A DNA stretch of 64,000 bases from Ruminococcus sp. GTDB lineage: Bacteria; Bacillota; Clostridia; Oscillospirales; Acutalibacteraceae. The position numbers were made by a program, and so were the translations under genes. Position 1 is the first letter of the stretch; each line of letters starts with the position of its first letter. The stretch is taken from NCBI GenBank assembly GCA_017416065.1, contig JAFQDM010000011.1, positions 1 to 64,000 of the forward strand, read 5' to 3'. Shown here piece after piece: positions 45,685-53,812 of the stretch. A model generated the notes under the pieces. That model did not search any database. It was not told the origin of the DNA and worked only from the letters and a program-made list of their open reading frames with translations.

Positions 45685-48600
45685 ATGAAAAGACTATTGT
45701 CAATTGTATTGGCAATGCTGATGCTTATCAGTGTTATTTGCGTAGCACCTGTAAGCGTTGGCGCAGCTCAGGTCGAAGTTGCTGAAACTTCAGCTCCTGA
45801 AACCCTTTACCTCAATGCAGGTGTTTGGGATCAGGCAAGCGCAGAGTTCAGAGCTTGGGTCTGGGGCGGCAGCACAGCAGACAAGTGGATCTATTTTACA
45901 GATCCCGACGGCGACGGTATCTACGAGGCTCCCCTCGGCGGTACTTACACAGGAATGAAGGTTCTTCGTTGTGCACCCGGTTCAACCGAGTGGACATCCT
46001 GGAACGATTCCGGTGATCAGGTAATTCCCACAGACGGCAAGAATATGCTCGTAGTTAATGACTGGAGCAGTTTCGAATGGGACACATACACACCCCCTGC
46101 TGCAGCAGTTCCCGGTGATGCTTCTGCTTTCTATCTGATGGGAACTCTCACAGACTGGGCAACCGGTCAGAACATGGTATATGCAGAGGATACAGGTGTT
46201 GTTACAATAACACTTGACCTTGATGCAGGTAACTATGAGTTTAAGATTAAGAAGGATAGCAACTGGATGGGTGTTGGTACTCTGACCACAACAATTAACG
46301 CTGGTGGTACTATTGGCGGTACAGACAATGTAACACTTGCAGCTGATGGTGGTACATACACATTCAATTACACAATTGCTACTAAAGCACTTGATATTGT
46401 TTATACTGCTCCCGAGGTTGATCCTACAGAGGCTCCTGCTACTACACAGGCTCCCACAGATGCACCTGCAACAGAAACACCTACAGAGGCTCCTGTTACC
46501 ACAGAAGCACCCACAGATGCTCCTGAAGTATCTTACACAGTAAACTTTATCAATTCCAACAAATGGGATTCTGTTTACGTTTATGCTTGGACAGATGGTG
46601 GCGCTGGTCTTTCATGGCCCGGTGTTCCCATGACTAAGTCAGAAGATACAGTAAATGGTTTTGATGTTTATACAATCACATTTGATGTTGAGTATGATAA
46701 TGTTATTTTTAACAACAACAACAACGGCTTAAAGACAGATGATCTTATAATGACCAAGGGTCAGTACTTTGATGCTAAGGCAGCTACATGGTATGAATCA
46801 CTTGATGACGTTCCTGCTGTTGATCTCACATCTACAGATGTATATCTCGTAGGTTCATTCAATGCTTGGAGTACTACTGCAAATGAGTTCAAGCTTGCTT
46901 CAGCAGGTGATAATGTTGGATATGCAACACTTACTCTCGAGGCAAACACATCCTACGAGTTTAAGATCGTTAAATCCGGCTCTTGGACAAGTACAAGCAC
47001 TGCTATCACTGATACAGTAACTGGCGTTACTTTCTCTGCTTCTGTAGGTGATAACGCTACAATCACATCTAAAGCAGCAGGTGAGTATGTATTTGCTTAT
47101 GCTGTTGATTCTTCCAGCCTTTCTGTTACTTATCCTGTGGTAACTCCCGATCCTACAGAGGCTCCTGCAACTACAGTTGCACCTACAGATGCACCCGCAA
47201 CTGAGGCTCCTGCTACAACACAGGCTCCCGTGGTTCCTGAGTACATCACCATCTACTTCACAAACAACTGGGGTTGGACTGACGTAAGAGTTCACACATG
47301 GGGCAGCGCATTTGAAGCTGACACTACCTGGCCCGGTAAGGCAATGGAGTTTGTAGAGACTAACGATTTCGGTCAGGATATCTACACAGCTCAGATCCCT
47401 GCAGATGCAACAACAGTTGTATTCACAGGTACAAACAGCTCAGACGGTCTTGACCAGTCTTCCAACACAGTAGTTAAGGACGGTTACGGCTACTATATGG
47501 AGTGGACAGAGGAGCTTGGCTCACACGCAATTGAGTACGAGTATGTTCCTTCAACTCCCGAGGTTACAACAACTTCCGCTACAACTGCAGCTCCCACAGA
47601 TGCTCCTGCAACTGAGGCACCTGCAACAACTGCAGCTCCCACAGATGCACCCGCAACTGAGGCTCCTGCTACAACACAGGCTCCCGTGGTTGCCGAGTAC
47701 ATCACTATCTACTTCACAAACAACTGGGGTTGGACTGACGTAAGAGTTCACACATGGGGCAGCGCATTTGATGCCGGCTCAGAGTGGCCCGGTAATCCCA
47801 TGGATTATGTAGAGACCAATGATTTTAATCAGGATATCTACACAGCTCAGATCCCTGCAGATGCAACAACAGTTGTATTCACAGGTACAAACAGCTCAGA
47901 CGGTCTTGACCAGTCTTCTGACACAGTAGTTAAGGACGGCTTTGGCTACTACATGGAGTGGACAGAGGAGCTTGGCTCACACGCAGTTGAGTACGAGTAT
48001 GTTCCTTCAACTCCTGCAACAGGCGATGAGCCCACAACCGACGCACCTACAGATGCACCTACTACAGATGCTCCCCAGGATGTTGAGCTCATCACAGTAT
48101 TCTTCCAGAACAACTGGTATTGGTCAGATGTAAGGATCCACATTTGGGGTTCTTCTTTCGTAGATTATAACACAGAGTGGCCCGGAACAGAGATGGCTTA
48201 CTACGATAATGATGGTAATTACGATTACTACAGCTTTAACGTTCCTGCTGATGCAGAGGGATTCCAGATCAACGGTCTCAAGGATGACGGAACAGGTAAC
48301 CGTGACCAGACACCTGATATTAAGGAAGGCTTCTATGAGTCCATCTGCTACTATATGATGTGGGCTGACGGAAATCAGGTTGGCTCTGATGACCTCAACA
48401 ACATCTTTGCTCCTGTAGAGCCTCCTACATCCGGCGGTGAAGGCGGCGAGGGTGAAGACCCCATTATTCCTGCTCCCGTTCTTATTGGCACATCTGTAAC
48501 TCTTGGCGGAAACCTGGGTGTTAACTTCTGGTTTGAAATCAATGATTATATCCTTGATGATGAGAATGCAAAGGTTATCATGAATGTTCCCAACAGCGGT

Positions 48601-49332
48601 GAGTACACAGAGGTTGTTGTTCCCGTAACAGAGGGCTACTTTGCAGAGGGCGCTTATGGATTCACAGCAGAGGTTGCTGCTAAGGAGATGACTTCTGTAA
48701 TCGAGGTTCAGCTCGTGGCAACAGACTATGAGACAATTGTTTACAGATACACAGTTCAGGATTACCTTACAGAGATTCTTGCTGATACAGAAAATTATGC
48801 TGCTGAGCAGGATATTGTAAAGGCACTCCTCAACTACGGTGCAGCTTCTCAGGTATACTTTAACTACAACACAGATGCACTTGCAAACGATACAGAACTT
48901 ATGACAGATGCTGACAGAGTTCTCGTAGAAGGAAACAACGAAGCTTATGCTCCTGTTATCGTTGGCGAGGGCGATGTTATTAAGTACTACGGTGCATCAC
49001 TTGTTCTTGAGTCTGAGACATCTCTCAAATTCTACTTCATCGTAGACGAGACCAAGCTTCCCGAGGGCGCAACTCCTGCTATCGATGTTAACGGTTTGAC
49101 CTGTGCAGGACTTGAAAAGAACGGAAATATGTGGACTCTCAAGATCGAAGATATTGCAGCACATCAGCTTTCCGAGGCATATGAGCTTGCAATTGGCAAT
49201 GGTTGCACAATCACATACAGCGCTATGAGCTATGCATACCAGGCACAGCAGAGCTCAAAGGCTGCTCTTGTTGATGTTGCAAATGCACTTACTGCATATT
49301 GCAACGCAGCAGGTAATTATATTACTGAATAA
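45685..49332 (+). CDS. Large secreted multi-module starch-binding protein
   Basis: 1215 residues. Signal peptide ends near VSVGA. Modules joined by TEAPATT/TDAPATE linkers: A, CBM-like (about 38-137); B, X25/SusE-like beta module (145-240); C, CBM26-like (282-378, TWPG/WPGVPMTK and VIFNNN); D, X25-like (385-485); E and F, near-identical CBM26-like copies (519-625, 671-776); G, divergent CBM26-like (801-912). A 285-residue C-terminal domain of unknown function (GGNLGVNFWFEIND; YGASLVLESETSLKFYF) follows. No enzyme, dockerin or sortase motif. AAGGAGG precedes the ATG. It probably holds starch at the cell surface; CBM26 family calls are by pattern and would need HMM support. Confidence 0.85.
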   Translation: MKRLLSIVLAMLMLISVICVAPVSVGAAQVEVAETSAPETLYLNAGVWDQASAEFRAWVWGGSTADKWIYFTDPDGDGIYEAPLGGTYTGMKVLRCAPGSTEWTSWNDSGDQVIPTDGKNMLVVNDWSSFEWDTYTPPAAAVPGDASAFYLMGTLTDWATGQNMVYAEDTGVVTITLDLDAGNYEFKIKKDSNWMGVGTLTTTINAGGTIGGTDNVTLAADGGTYTFNYTIATKALDIVYTAPEVDPTEAPATTQAPTDAPATETPTEAPVTTEAPTDAPEVSYTVNFINSNKWDSVYVYAWTDGGAGLSWPGVPMTKSEDTVNGFDVYTITFDVEYDNVIFNNNNNGLKTDDLIMTKGQYFDAKAATWYESLDDVPAVDLTSTDVYLVGSFNAWSTTANEFKLASAGDNVGYATLTLEANTSYEFKIVKSGSWTSTSTAITDTVTGVTFSASVGDNATITSKAAGEYVFAYAVDSSSLSVTYPVVTPDPTEAPATTVAPTDAPATEAPATTQAPVVPEYITIYFTNNWGWTDVRVHTWGSAFEADTTWPGKAMEFVETNDFGQDIYTAQIPADATTVVFTGTNSSDGLDQSSNTVVKDGYGYYMEWTEELGSHAIEYEYVPSTPEVTTTSATTAAPTDAPATEAPATTAAPTDAPATEAPATTQAPVVAEYITIYFTNNWGWTDVRVHTWGSAFDAGSEWPGNPMDYVETNDFNQDIYTAQIPADATTVVFTGTNSSDGLDQSSDTVVKDGFGYYMEWTEELGSHAVEYEYVPSTPATGDEPTTDAPTDAPTTDAPQDVELITVFFQNNWYWSDVRIHIWGSSFVDYNTEWPGTEMAYYDNDGNYDYYSFNVPADAEGFQINGLKDDGTGNRDQTPDIKEGFYESICYYMMWADGNQVGSDDLNNIFAPVEPPTSGGEGGEGEDPIIPAPVLIGTSVTLGGNLGVNFWFEINDYILDDENAKVIMNVPNSGEYTEVVVPVTEGYFAEGAYGFTAEVAAKEMTSVIEVQLVATDYETIVYRYTVQDYLTEILADTENYAAEQDIVKALLNYGAASQVYFNYNTDALANDTELMTDADRVLVEGNNEAYAPVIVGEGDVIKYYGASLVLESETSLKFYFIVDETKLPEGATPAIDVNGLTCAGLEKNGNMWTLKIEDIAAHQLSEAYELAIGNGCTITYSAMSYAYQAQQSSKAALVDVANALTAYCNAAGNYITE
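47188..47563 (+). repeat. Intragenic duplication, copy 1 (CBM26-like module E)
   Basis: A roughly 375-bp block including linker and module E is repeated 456 bp (152 codons) downstream with only a few differences. Long identical runs, for example around TGGGGTTGGACTGACGTAAG, indicate recent duplication or gene conversion. Confidence 0.85.
47644..48019 (+). repeat. Intragenic duplication, copy 2 (module F)
   Basis: Second copy of the block at 47188-47563. Differences cluster in the segment after GSAF (module E EADTTWPGKAMEF, module F DAGSEWPGNPMDY) near the expected ligand-binding Trp. Confidence 0.85.
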
Positions 49333-49344
49333 GAGGATTTTATA

Positions 49345-49494
49345 ATGAATAAATTGATTTATGATTCTCCTGCGATGAATATTGTTATTTTTCACGGAGA
49401 TGATGTGATCTCGGCAAGTTATGCTGATGTAACCCGCGATCCTGATAAACCAATTGAGCTTCCTTTTGTTCCTTTTGAACCCAAAAACTATTAA
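49345..49494 (+). CDS. Small peptide 1 (49 aa) with ELPFVP C-terminal motif
   Basis: 49 codons, not secreted by any visible signal. N-terminal half LIYDSPAMNIVIFHGDDVI followed by SAS fits a recurrent small-protein pattern of gut Firmicutes, here written as Y-x-S-x-x-x-x-I-V-x-F-x-x-x-D-V-I-x-A-S. C-terminus is TRDPDKPIELPFVPFEPKNY, which shares 13 of 14 residues (TRDP-KPIELPFVP) with the end of the dockerin protein at 44710. AGAGGA overlapping the stop of the starch-binding gene is its Shine-Dalgarno; the gap is 12 bp, so the three genes form one message. Function unknown; it could be a precursor peptide, a partner or an assembly factor. Confidence 0.8.
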   Translation: MNKLIYDSPAMNIVIFHGDDVISASYADVTRDPDKPIELPFVPFEPKNY

Positions 49495-49507
49495 CGAGGT
49501 GATTATA

Positions 49508-49651
49508 ATGAAGAAGTCATACGAGTCAGCTGAGATCTCTATCGTAATGTTCAACACTGTTGACGTTATCGTAGCAAGTTCAGTTGACGAGCCTACATCA
49601 TCTTTCAAGCCTTCATACTCTCAGGAGAATGATGAGACAGAGATCCTGTAA
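49508..49651 (+). CDS. Small peptide 2 (47 aa), paralogue of peptide 1
   Basis: 47 codons, starting ATG 49508 behind GAGGTGAT, 13 bp after peptide 1. KKSYESAEISIVMFNTVDVI plus VASS aligns with peptide 1 over the first 25 residues; the tail is unrelated (DEPTSSFKPSYSQENDETEIL is Ser/Glu-rich). Conserved leader with variable tail recalls precursor peptides, but no modifying enzyme is nearby. Codon choice is like the highly expressed genes of the window. A strong terminator follows. Confidence 0.75.
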   Translation: MKKSYESAEISIVMFNTVDVIVASSVDEPTSSFKPSYSQENDETEIL

Positions 49652-49674
49652 GGCAAACACTTTATAAGAACTTC

Positions 49675-49716
49675 AAGGGGACTTACCTGAAAAGGTAAGT
49701 CCCCTGGTTCTTTTTA
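49675..49716 (+). terminator. Strong terminator of the starch-binding/peptide unit
   Basis: A perfect 13-bp stem (AGGGGACTTACCT with AGGTAAGTCCCCT, GAAA loop) followed by GGTTCTTTTT. Confidence 0.93.
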
Positions 49717-49744
49717 TATCAGATTTTTGTTTGTTGCATAGTAT
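49714..49744 (+). promoter_or_regulatory. Tentative mother-cell (sigma-E-like) promoter for cwlJ-gerQ
   Basis: TTATATC at 49714-49720 and CATAGTAT at 49737-49744, spacer 16 bp. This loosely resembles the sigma-E consensus; cwlJ is sigma-E controlled in Bacillus. No good sigma-A promoter is seen. Confidence 0.3.
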
Positions 49745-49773
49745 GTAATGAATAAGCAAAAAGGGTGAGTTTA

Positions 49774-50217
49774 ATGGCACTTGATACAAGAGAACTGTTT
49801 GCACGGCTTATCAGCTGCGAGGCAGGCGGTGAGGGAGATGACGGAATGCGAGCAGTTGCATCTGTTATTATGAACAGAGCTTTCTCTACCGTAGGTGAAT
49901 TCAGCCGAGTGAGTAACGGCGGAGATGTGCGAGCCGTTATAACCCAAGCTTGCCAGTTTGTTTGCCTGAAAGAATTTGTTGACGGCGAGTATAACACCCA
50001 AAATGTGTATAACATTACTCCGGATGATATTCATTATGAAATTGCAGATTGGGCTCTTGCAGGCAACACAGCAAGCTCCGTGGGCAACTCTATATTCTTC
50101 TTTAATCCGTATAGTCCAAATTGTCCGCGGTATTTCCCTTCAAATGTTGGAGTTATATACAACAGGGTAGGGGACCATTGCTTTTATGCACCCACAAATG
50201 CTTATGCAAATACATGA
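49774..50217 (+). CDS. cwlJ: Spore cortex-lytic hydrolase, CwlJ/SleB family
   Basis: 147 residues, essentially only the SleB-type Hydrolase_2 domain: LISCEAGGEGDDGMRAVASV with the catalytic Glu, VIMNRAF, then NSIFFFNPYSP and HCFYAPTNAYANT. Lack of signal peptide and length near 142 match CwlJ rather than secreted SleB. CwlJ degrades cortex during germination. GGGTGAG precedes ATG 49774; GTG 49765 is too near it. A GerQ-like gene follows at 15 bp, as in the Bacillus cwlJ-gerQ operon. Confidence 0.82.
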   Translation: MALDTRELFARLISCEAGGEGDDGMRAVASVIMNRAFSTVGEFSRVSNGGDVRAVITQACQFVCLKEFVDGEYNTQNVYNITPDDIHYEIADWALAGNTASSVGNSIFFFNPYSPNCPRYFPSNVGVIYNRVGDHCFYAPTNAYANT

Positions 50218-50232
50218 CCTAAGGAGAAAACA

Positions 50233-50832
50233 ATGGCTACATCTTTGGATTTGATGAGTATTTACGGAATCCCTCCTGCAAGATACAGCGAGGATAATCC
50301 CGATGATCTGTTCCTTAAAGGTTTGCCTTCTTTAGAGCAGATCGCATCCTTTAATCTTGCAAATGCTCAACAGAGCTCGGGTAATATGCAGATTAATCAG
50401 GGGGCTCAGTCTGCGCAAAACTATGCACCTGTACCTCAGATCAATAATAATATGTCCACACCAACAACCACCTTGTATGGTGGCTCAAACACGGATGTAT
50501 CAAGTGTTCTTATGCCTTCTTCGGGTATTGAGTCCGGTTCTGCATCAAGTGAATTACCATCTGTAAATAATAATATTTCACAGTTGATTACCGACTACAG
50601 CAACCCTTTCCCGGTAACTGCCGAGAGCATTCAGTACCTGAATGGTTTTATTCGTACTCAAATAGGCAGACGTGCACAGATTCAGTTCTTAATGGGAAAC
50701 GCCGAGCTTATAGAAAAAGACGGTTTTCTGCTCGGCGTTGGTGCGAATTATATTCTTATTAATGAAATTGGAACCAATGATATCACAGCTTGTGATTTTT
50801 ACAACATAAAATTTATAAGATTTCTGTACTGA
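50233..50832 (+). CDS. GerQ-like spore coat protein
   Basis: 199 residues. The first 120 residues are low complexity (Gln/Asn/Ser-rich). The C-terminal 70 (about 128-199) form a compact domain: AESIQYLNGFIRTQIGRRAQ, FLLGVGANYILINE, CDFYNIKFIRFLY, resembling the GerQ (YwdL) domain that in Bacillus localises CwlJ and is cross-linked into the coat. The position directly after cwlJ is the main support. The gene ends 20 bp inside the convergent hemW. Confidence 0.68.
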   Translation: MATSLDLMSIYGIPPARYSEDNPDDLFLKGLPSLEQIASFNLANAQQSSGNMQINQGAQSAQNYAPVPQINNNMSTPTTTLYGGSNTDVSSVLMPSSGIESGSASSELPSVNNNISQLITDYSNPFPVTAESIQYLNGFIRTQIGRRAQIQFLMGNAELIEKDGFLLGVGANYILINEIGTNDITACDFYNIKFIRFLY

Positions 50833-51931
50833 GCAATTCTGAAATAATTGCATTGGAAACAAGAAAACCTTTTTCTTTCAGACAAATTGCATCACGGCTG
50901 ATATTCAGCAGACCGAGCTTTTCAAATTCTTCGGCTTTCTTTATAAATTCTTTAGAAACCGTTAGATTGAAAAGCTCTTTGTGTTTTCTGAACTTAAAGC
51001 CCTCGTCTGTGCGCAAAGTAAGCATAATATATTCTTCGGGAGTTTTTCCTTTTGATTCAAACTGAATGTTTTTGTAGTTGAATTCTTCTATATCTCTTGG
51101 GTAGAAAAATCGCTTTTCACCAATCAGAGAATGAGCAGAAGGGCCGATGCCCAGGTAGTCTTCAAGCACCCAATACTTCATATTATGACGACTTATTCTG
51201 TTGTTTTTGCAGAAATTAGATATCTCATAATGTCTGAATCCATTGTCAGCAAGCTTTTTGCAAGTTAATTCGTACAGATCAGCCATAGTGTCATCGTCAG
51301 CAAAAATGAGATTATTGGTGTTTTTATAAAATGGTGTGTTTTCCTCTATTTTCAGCATATATGTGCTTATGTGTGAGGCGTTGGAGTTTATACAAAAATC
51401 AAGTGTCTGCACCAATGTTTCAGGGGTTTGCAATGGGATTCCTAACATAACGTCCAGCGAAAAGTTAGAAATGCCTGATTTATAGAATTGTTCTGTTGCG
51501 TTTTTTGCATCTTGGATTGAGTGAAGTCTTCCGAGTAGTTTCAGTTCATCGTTTGAAGCGGATTGCAGTCCCATAGAGATTCTGTTAAGTCCGCTGGATT
51601 TAAGCTGTGCAAGATCTATGTAAGATACTGAGTTTGGGTTGACCTCTATTGTGATTTCAGCATTAGAATCTACATTCAGATTTGATGTTACTTCATCTAA
51701 TAATTTTTGGAGTAAATTGGTTCCCAATACACTTGGGGTACCGCCACCTATGTATATTGTATCTACGCTGTTGCTGTATAATTCGTTGCTTTTCCAATAT
51801 CTGATTTCATTGATTACTTTATCTACATATTTTTTATGCAGATCATCGTCTCCCTTTATGCTGTAGAAATCACAGTAATTGCATTTTCTTTCACAGAAGG
51901 GGATATGAATATAAAGTCCGATATTGCTCAC
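50813..51931 (-). CDS. hemW: Radical SAM heme chaperone HemW
   Basis: 372 residues. YIHIPFCERKCNYCDFYS is the HemN-like radical-SAM motif near the N-terminus; GGGTPSVLG, GLNRISMGLQS and a C-terminal HemW domain follow. HemW binds heme and inserts it into respiratory enzymes; it is not a coproporphyrinogen dehydrogenase. Start GTG 51931 after TTGGAG. It converges on the GerQ-like gene, overlapping by 20 bp. Confidence 0.9.
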   Translation of the reverse strand: MSNIGLYIHIPFCERKCNYCDFYSIKGDDDLHKKYVDKVINEIRYWKSNELYSNSVDTIYIGGGTPSVLGTNLLQKLLDEVTSNLNVDSNAEITIEVNPNSVSYIDLAQLKSSGLNRISMGLQSASNDELKLLGRLHSIQDAKNATEQFYKSGISNFSLDVMLGIPLQTPETLVQTLDFCINSNASHISTYMLKIEENTPFYKNTNNLIFADDDTMADLYELTCKKLADNGFRHYEISNFCKNNRISRHNMKYWVLEDYLGIGPSAHSLIGEKRFFYPRDIEEFNYKNIQFESKGKTPEEYIMLTLRTDEGFKFRKHKELFNLTVSKEFIKKAEEFEKLGLLNISRDAICLKEKGFLVSNAIISELLSTEIL

Positions 51932-51959
51932 TTTTTAAAACTCCAATCTGATATAAGGG

Positions 51960-51991
51960 TTGAGGCAGAGACCTTAGGGTCCCTGCCTCAA
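51960..51991 (-). other. Strong hairpin in the hemW leader
   Basis: TTGAGGCAG/CTGCCTCAA (9 bp) plus inner GACC/GGTC form a stable stem between the hemW promoter and start, without a T-run on either strand. It matches no riboswitch core I know. Confidence 0.6.
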
Positions 51992-52037
51992 TTTGGAAGG
52001 TATATGAAAAAATAGGAAAGATTTTTATTACAATGAT

Positions 52038-52066
52038 ATTGTAACAAATTAACTAAAATATGTCAA
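52038..52066 (-). promoter_or_regulatory. sigma-A promoter of hemW
   Basis: Minus strand TTGACA (52066-52061), 17 bp, TACAAT (52043-52038); predicts about 100 nt of leader. Confidence 0.8.
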
Positions 52067-52125
52067 GTGTATGAATAAGTTTTCTACATTTTCTTAACAT
52101 TAATATTGGTTGTTTTCTGTGAATC

Positions 52126-52154
52126 TTGACATATTATACCGATAAAAGTATAAT
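52126..52154 (+). promoter_or_regulatory. sigma-A promoter of prfC
   Basis: Consensus TTGACA at 52126-52131, 17 bp, TATAAT at 52149-52154, 37 bp before the prfC start. Confidence 0.88.
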
Positions 52155-52190
52155 ATATCATTGGAATTTAATGTATTGGAGATATAGATC

Positions 52191-53780
52191 GTGAGTAAAT
52201 TAACTGATGAGATCAGCAAACGTCGAACCTTTGCTATTATTTCTCACCCTGACGCAGGTAAAACAACATTAACAGAAAAACTATTGCTTTACGGTGGTGC
52301 CATTAATCTTGCAGGCTCAGTTAAGGGCAAGCGTACAGCTAAGCACGCGGTTTCTGACTGGATGGAAATTGAAAAGCAAAGAGGTATTTCCGTAACTTCT
52401 TCTGTAATGCAGTTTAAATATAACGGTTACTGCATCAATATTCTGGACACTCCGGGTCACCAGGATTTCTCAGAAGACACCTACAGAACACTTATGGCTG
52501 CTGACTCTGCGGTAATGGTAATTGATGCATCCAAAGGTGTTGAGCGTCAGACTATCAAGCTCTTTAAAGTTTGTGTGATGCGCAATATTCCTATCATTAC
52601 CTTTATTAATAAGATGGATCATGAGTCAAAAAATCCTTTTGATCTTCTTGATGAAATTGAGCAGGTCCTTGGAATCAACACATGTCCCGTAAACTGGCCC
52701 ATTGGCTCAGGCCGCGATTTTAAGGGCGTTTATGACAGACAAAGCAAGAGTGTGCTTGCGTATACCGCTAATAACGGTCAAAAAGAAGTTGAAGAGAAGG
52801 TAATTCCTGTTGACAGCCCAGAGCTTGTAGACACAGTAGGCAAGTATATGATCGACGATTTTCTGGATGAAATCGAACTGCTTGAAGGTGCAGGCGACGA
52901 GCTGGATCTGGACCTTGTTCGCAAAGGTAAGCTTACTCCTGTGTTCTTTGGCTCAGCTCTTAATAATTTTGGCGTTGAACCCTTCCTCAAAAACTTTCTT
53001 GAGTTTACCACGTCACCTCTTCCCAGAGAAACTGACGAGGGAATCATTGAGCCTGATTCTGATTTTATGTCTGCATTCGTTTTTAAAATTCAGGCTAATA
53101 TGAACAAGATGCATCGTGACAGAATTGCATTTATGCGAATTTGCTCAGGCAAATTTGAGAAGGATATGGAAGTCTCTCACGTTCAGGCAGGAAGAAAGAT
53201 CAAGCTTTCTCAGCCTCAGCAGATGATGGCTTCTGACAGAGAAATGATAGAGGATGCTTATGCAGGAGATATCATAGGAATATTTGATCCCGGCATTTTC
53301 TCTATAGGCGATACTGTTTGCTCGTTAGGTCAAAAGGTTAAATTCAAGGGTATTCCCACCTTCGCTCCCGAGCATTTTGCTCTTGTTCGCCAGAAGGACA
53401 CAATGAAGCGTAAGCAGTTTATAAAAGGTACCTCTCAGATTGCGCAAGAAGGTGCAATTCAGATCTTCCAGGAGCTTGATGCCGGTATGGAAGAGGTTAT
53501 AGTTGGCGTTGTTGGTACGCTTCAGTTTGATGTTCTTAAGCACAGACTTGAAACAGAGTATAATGTTGATATTATTATGACCTCATTGCCTTATCAATTC
53601 ATTCGTTGGATAGGTAACTCTGATCTTGACCCCAAATCCTTAGATCTTGCTTCTGATACAAAGAGAATACAGGATCTAAAGGGAAATCATTTGCTGTTAT
53701 TTACGAGCGAGTGGAGTATTGATTGGGCGCTTGATCATAACAAAGGTCTGATTCTTGAGGAATTCGGACGAAATTCCTGA
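52191..53780 (+). CDS. prfC: Peptide chain release factor 3
   Basis: 529 residues, translational GTPase that removes RF1/RF2 after termination. AIISHPDAGKTTLTEKLLLY (G1), QRGISVTSS (G2), DTPGHQDFSEDTYRTL (G3), NKMDHES (G4) and the RF3-type C-terminal domains. GTG start at 52191 behind GGAG. It has its own strong promoter and is followed by a hairpin that also carries the sigK Shine-Dalgarno. Confidence 0.97.
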   Translation: MSKLTDEISKRRTFAIISHPDAGKTTLTEKLLLYGGAINLAGSVKGKRTAKHAVSDWMEIEKQRGISVTSSVMQFKYNGYCINILDTPGHQDFSEDTYRTLMAADSAVMVIDASKGVERQTIKLFKVCVMRNIPIITFINKMDHESKNPFDLLDEIEQVLGINTCPVNWPIGSGRDFKGVYDRQSKSVLAYTANNGQKEVEEKVIPVDSPELVDTVGKYMIDDFLDEIELLEGAGDELDLDLVRKGKLTPVFFGSALNNFGVEPFLKNFLEFTTSPLPRETDEGIIEPDSDFMSAFVFKIQANMNKMHRDRIAFMRICSGKFEKDMEVSHVQAGRKIKLSQPQQMMASDREMIEDAYAGDIIGIFDPGIFSIGDTVCSLGQKVKFKGIPTFAPEHFALVRQKDTMKRKQFIKGTSQIAQEGAIQIFQELDAGMEEVIVGVVGTLQFDVLKHRLETEYNVDIIMTSLPYQFIRWIGNSDLDPKSLDLASDTKRIQDLKGNHLLLFTSEWSIDWALDHNKGLILEEFGRNS

Positions 53781-53812
53781 TATATGTAAAATTTAATAGG
53801 ACACGCAAAATT

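Noticed and set aside
47493..47705. Antisense Ala/Gly/Val-rich open frame opposite the starch-binding gene
   Set aside because: It is the reverse reading of the TDAPATEAPATT linker and of module ends; its repeats follow from the linker codons and there is no Shine-Dalgarno.
47188..48019. CRISPR-like spaced repeats
   Set aside because: The repeats are coding modules of about 375 bp with in-frame linkers; no CRISPR array or cas gene is in the window.
43571..49716. Island inserted at the tRNA-Ser(CGA) 3' end
   Set aside because: No second copy of the tRNA 3' end near 49700 and no mobility genes; codon use is like the surrounding genes.
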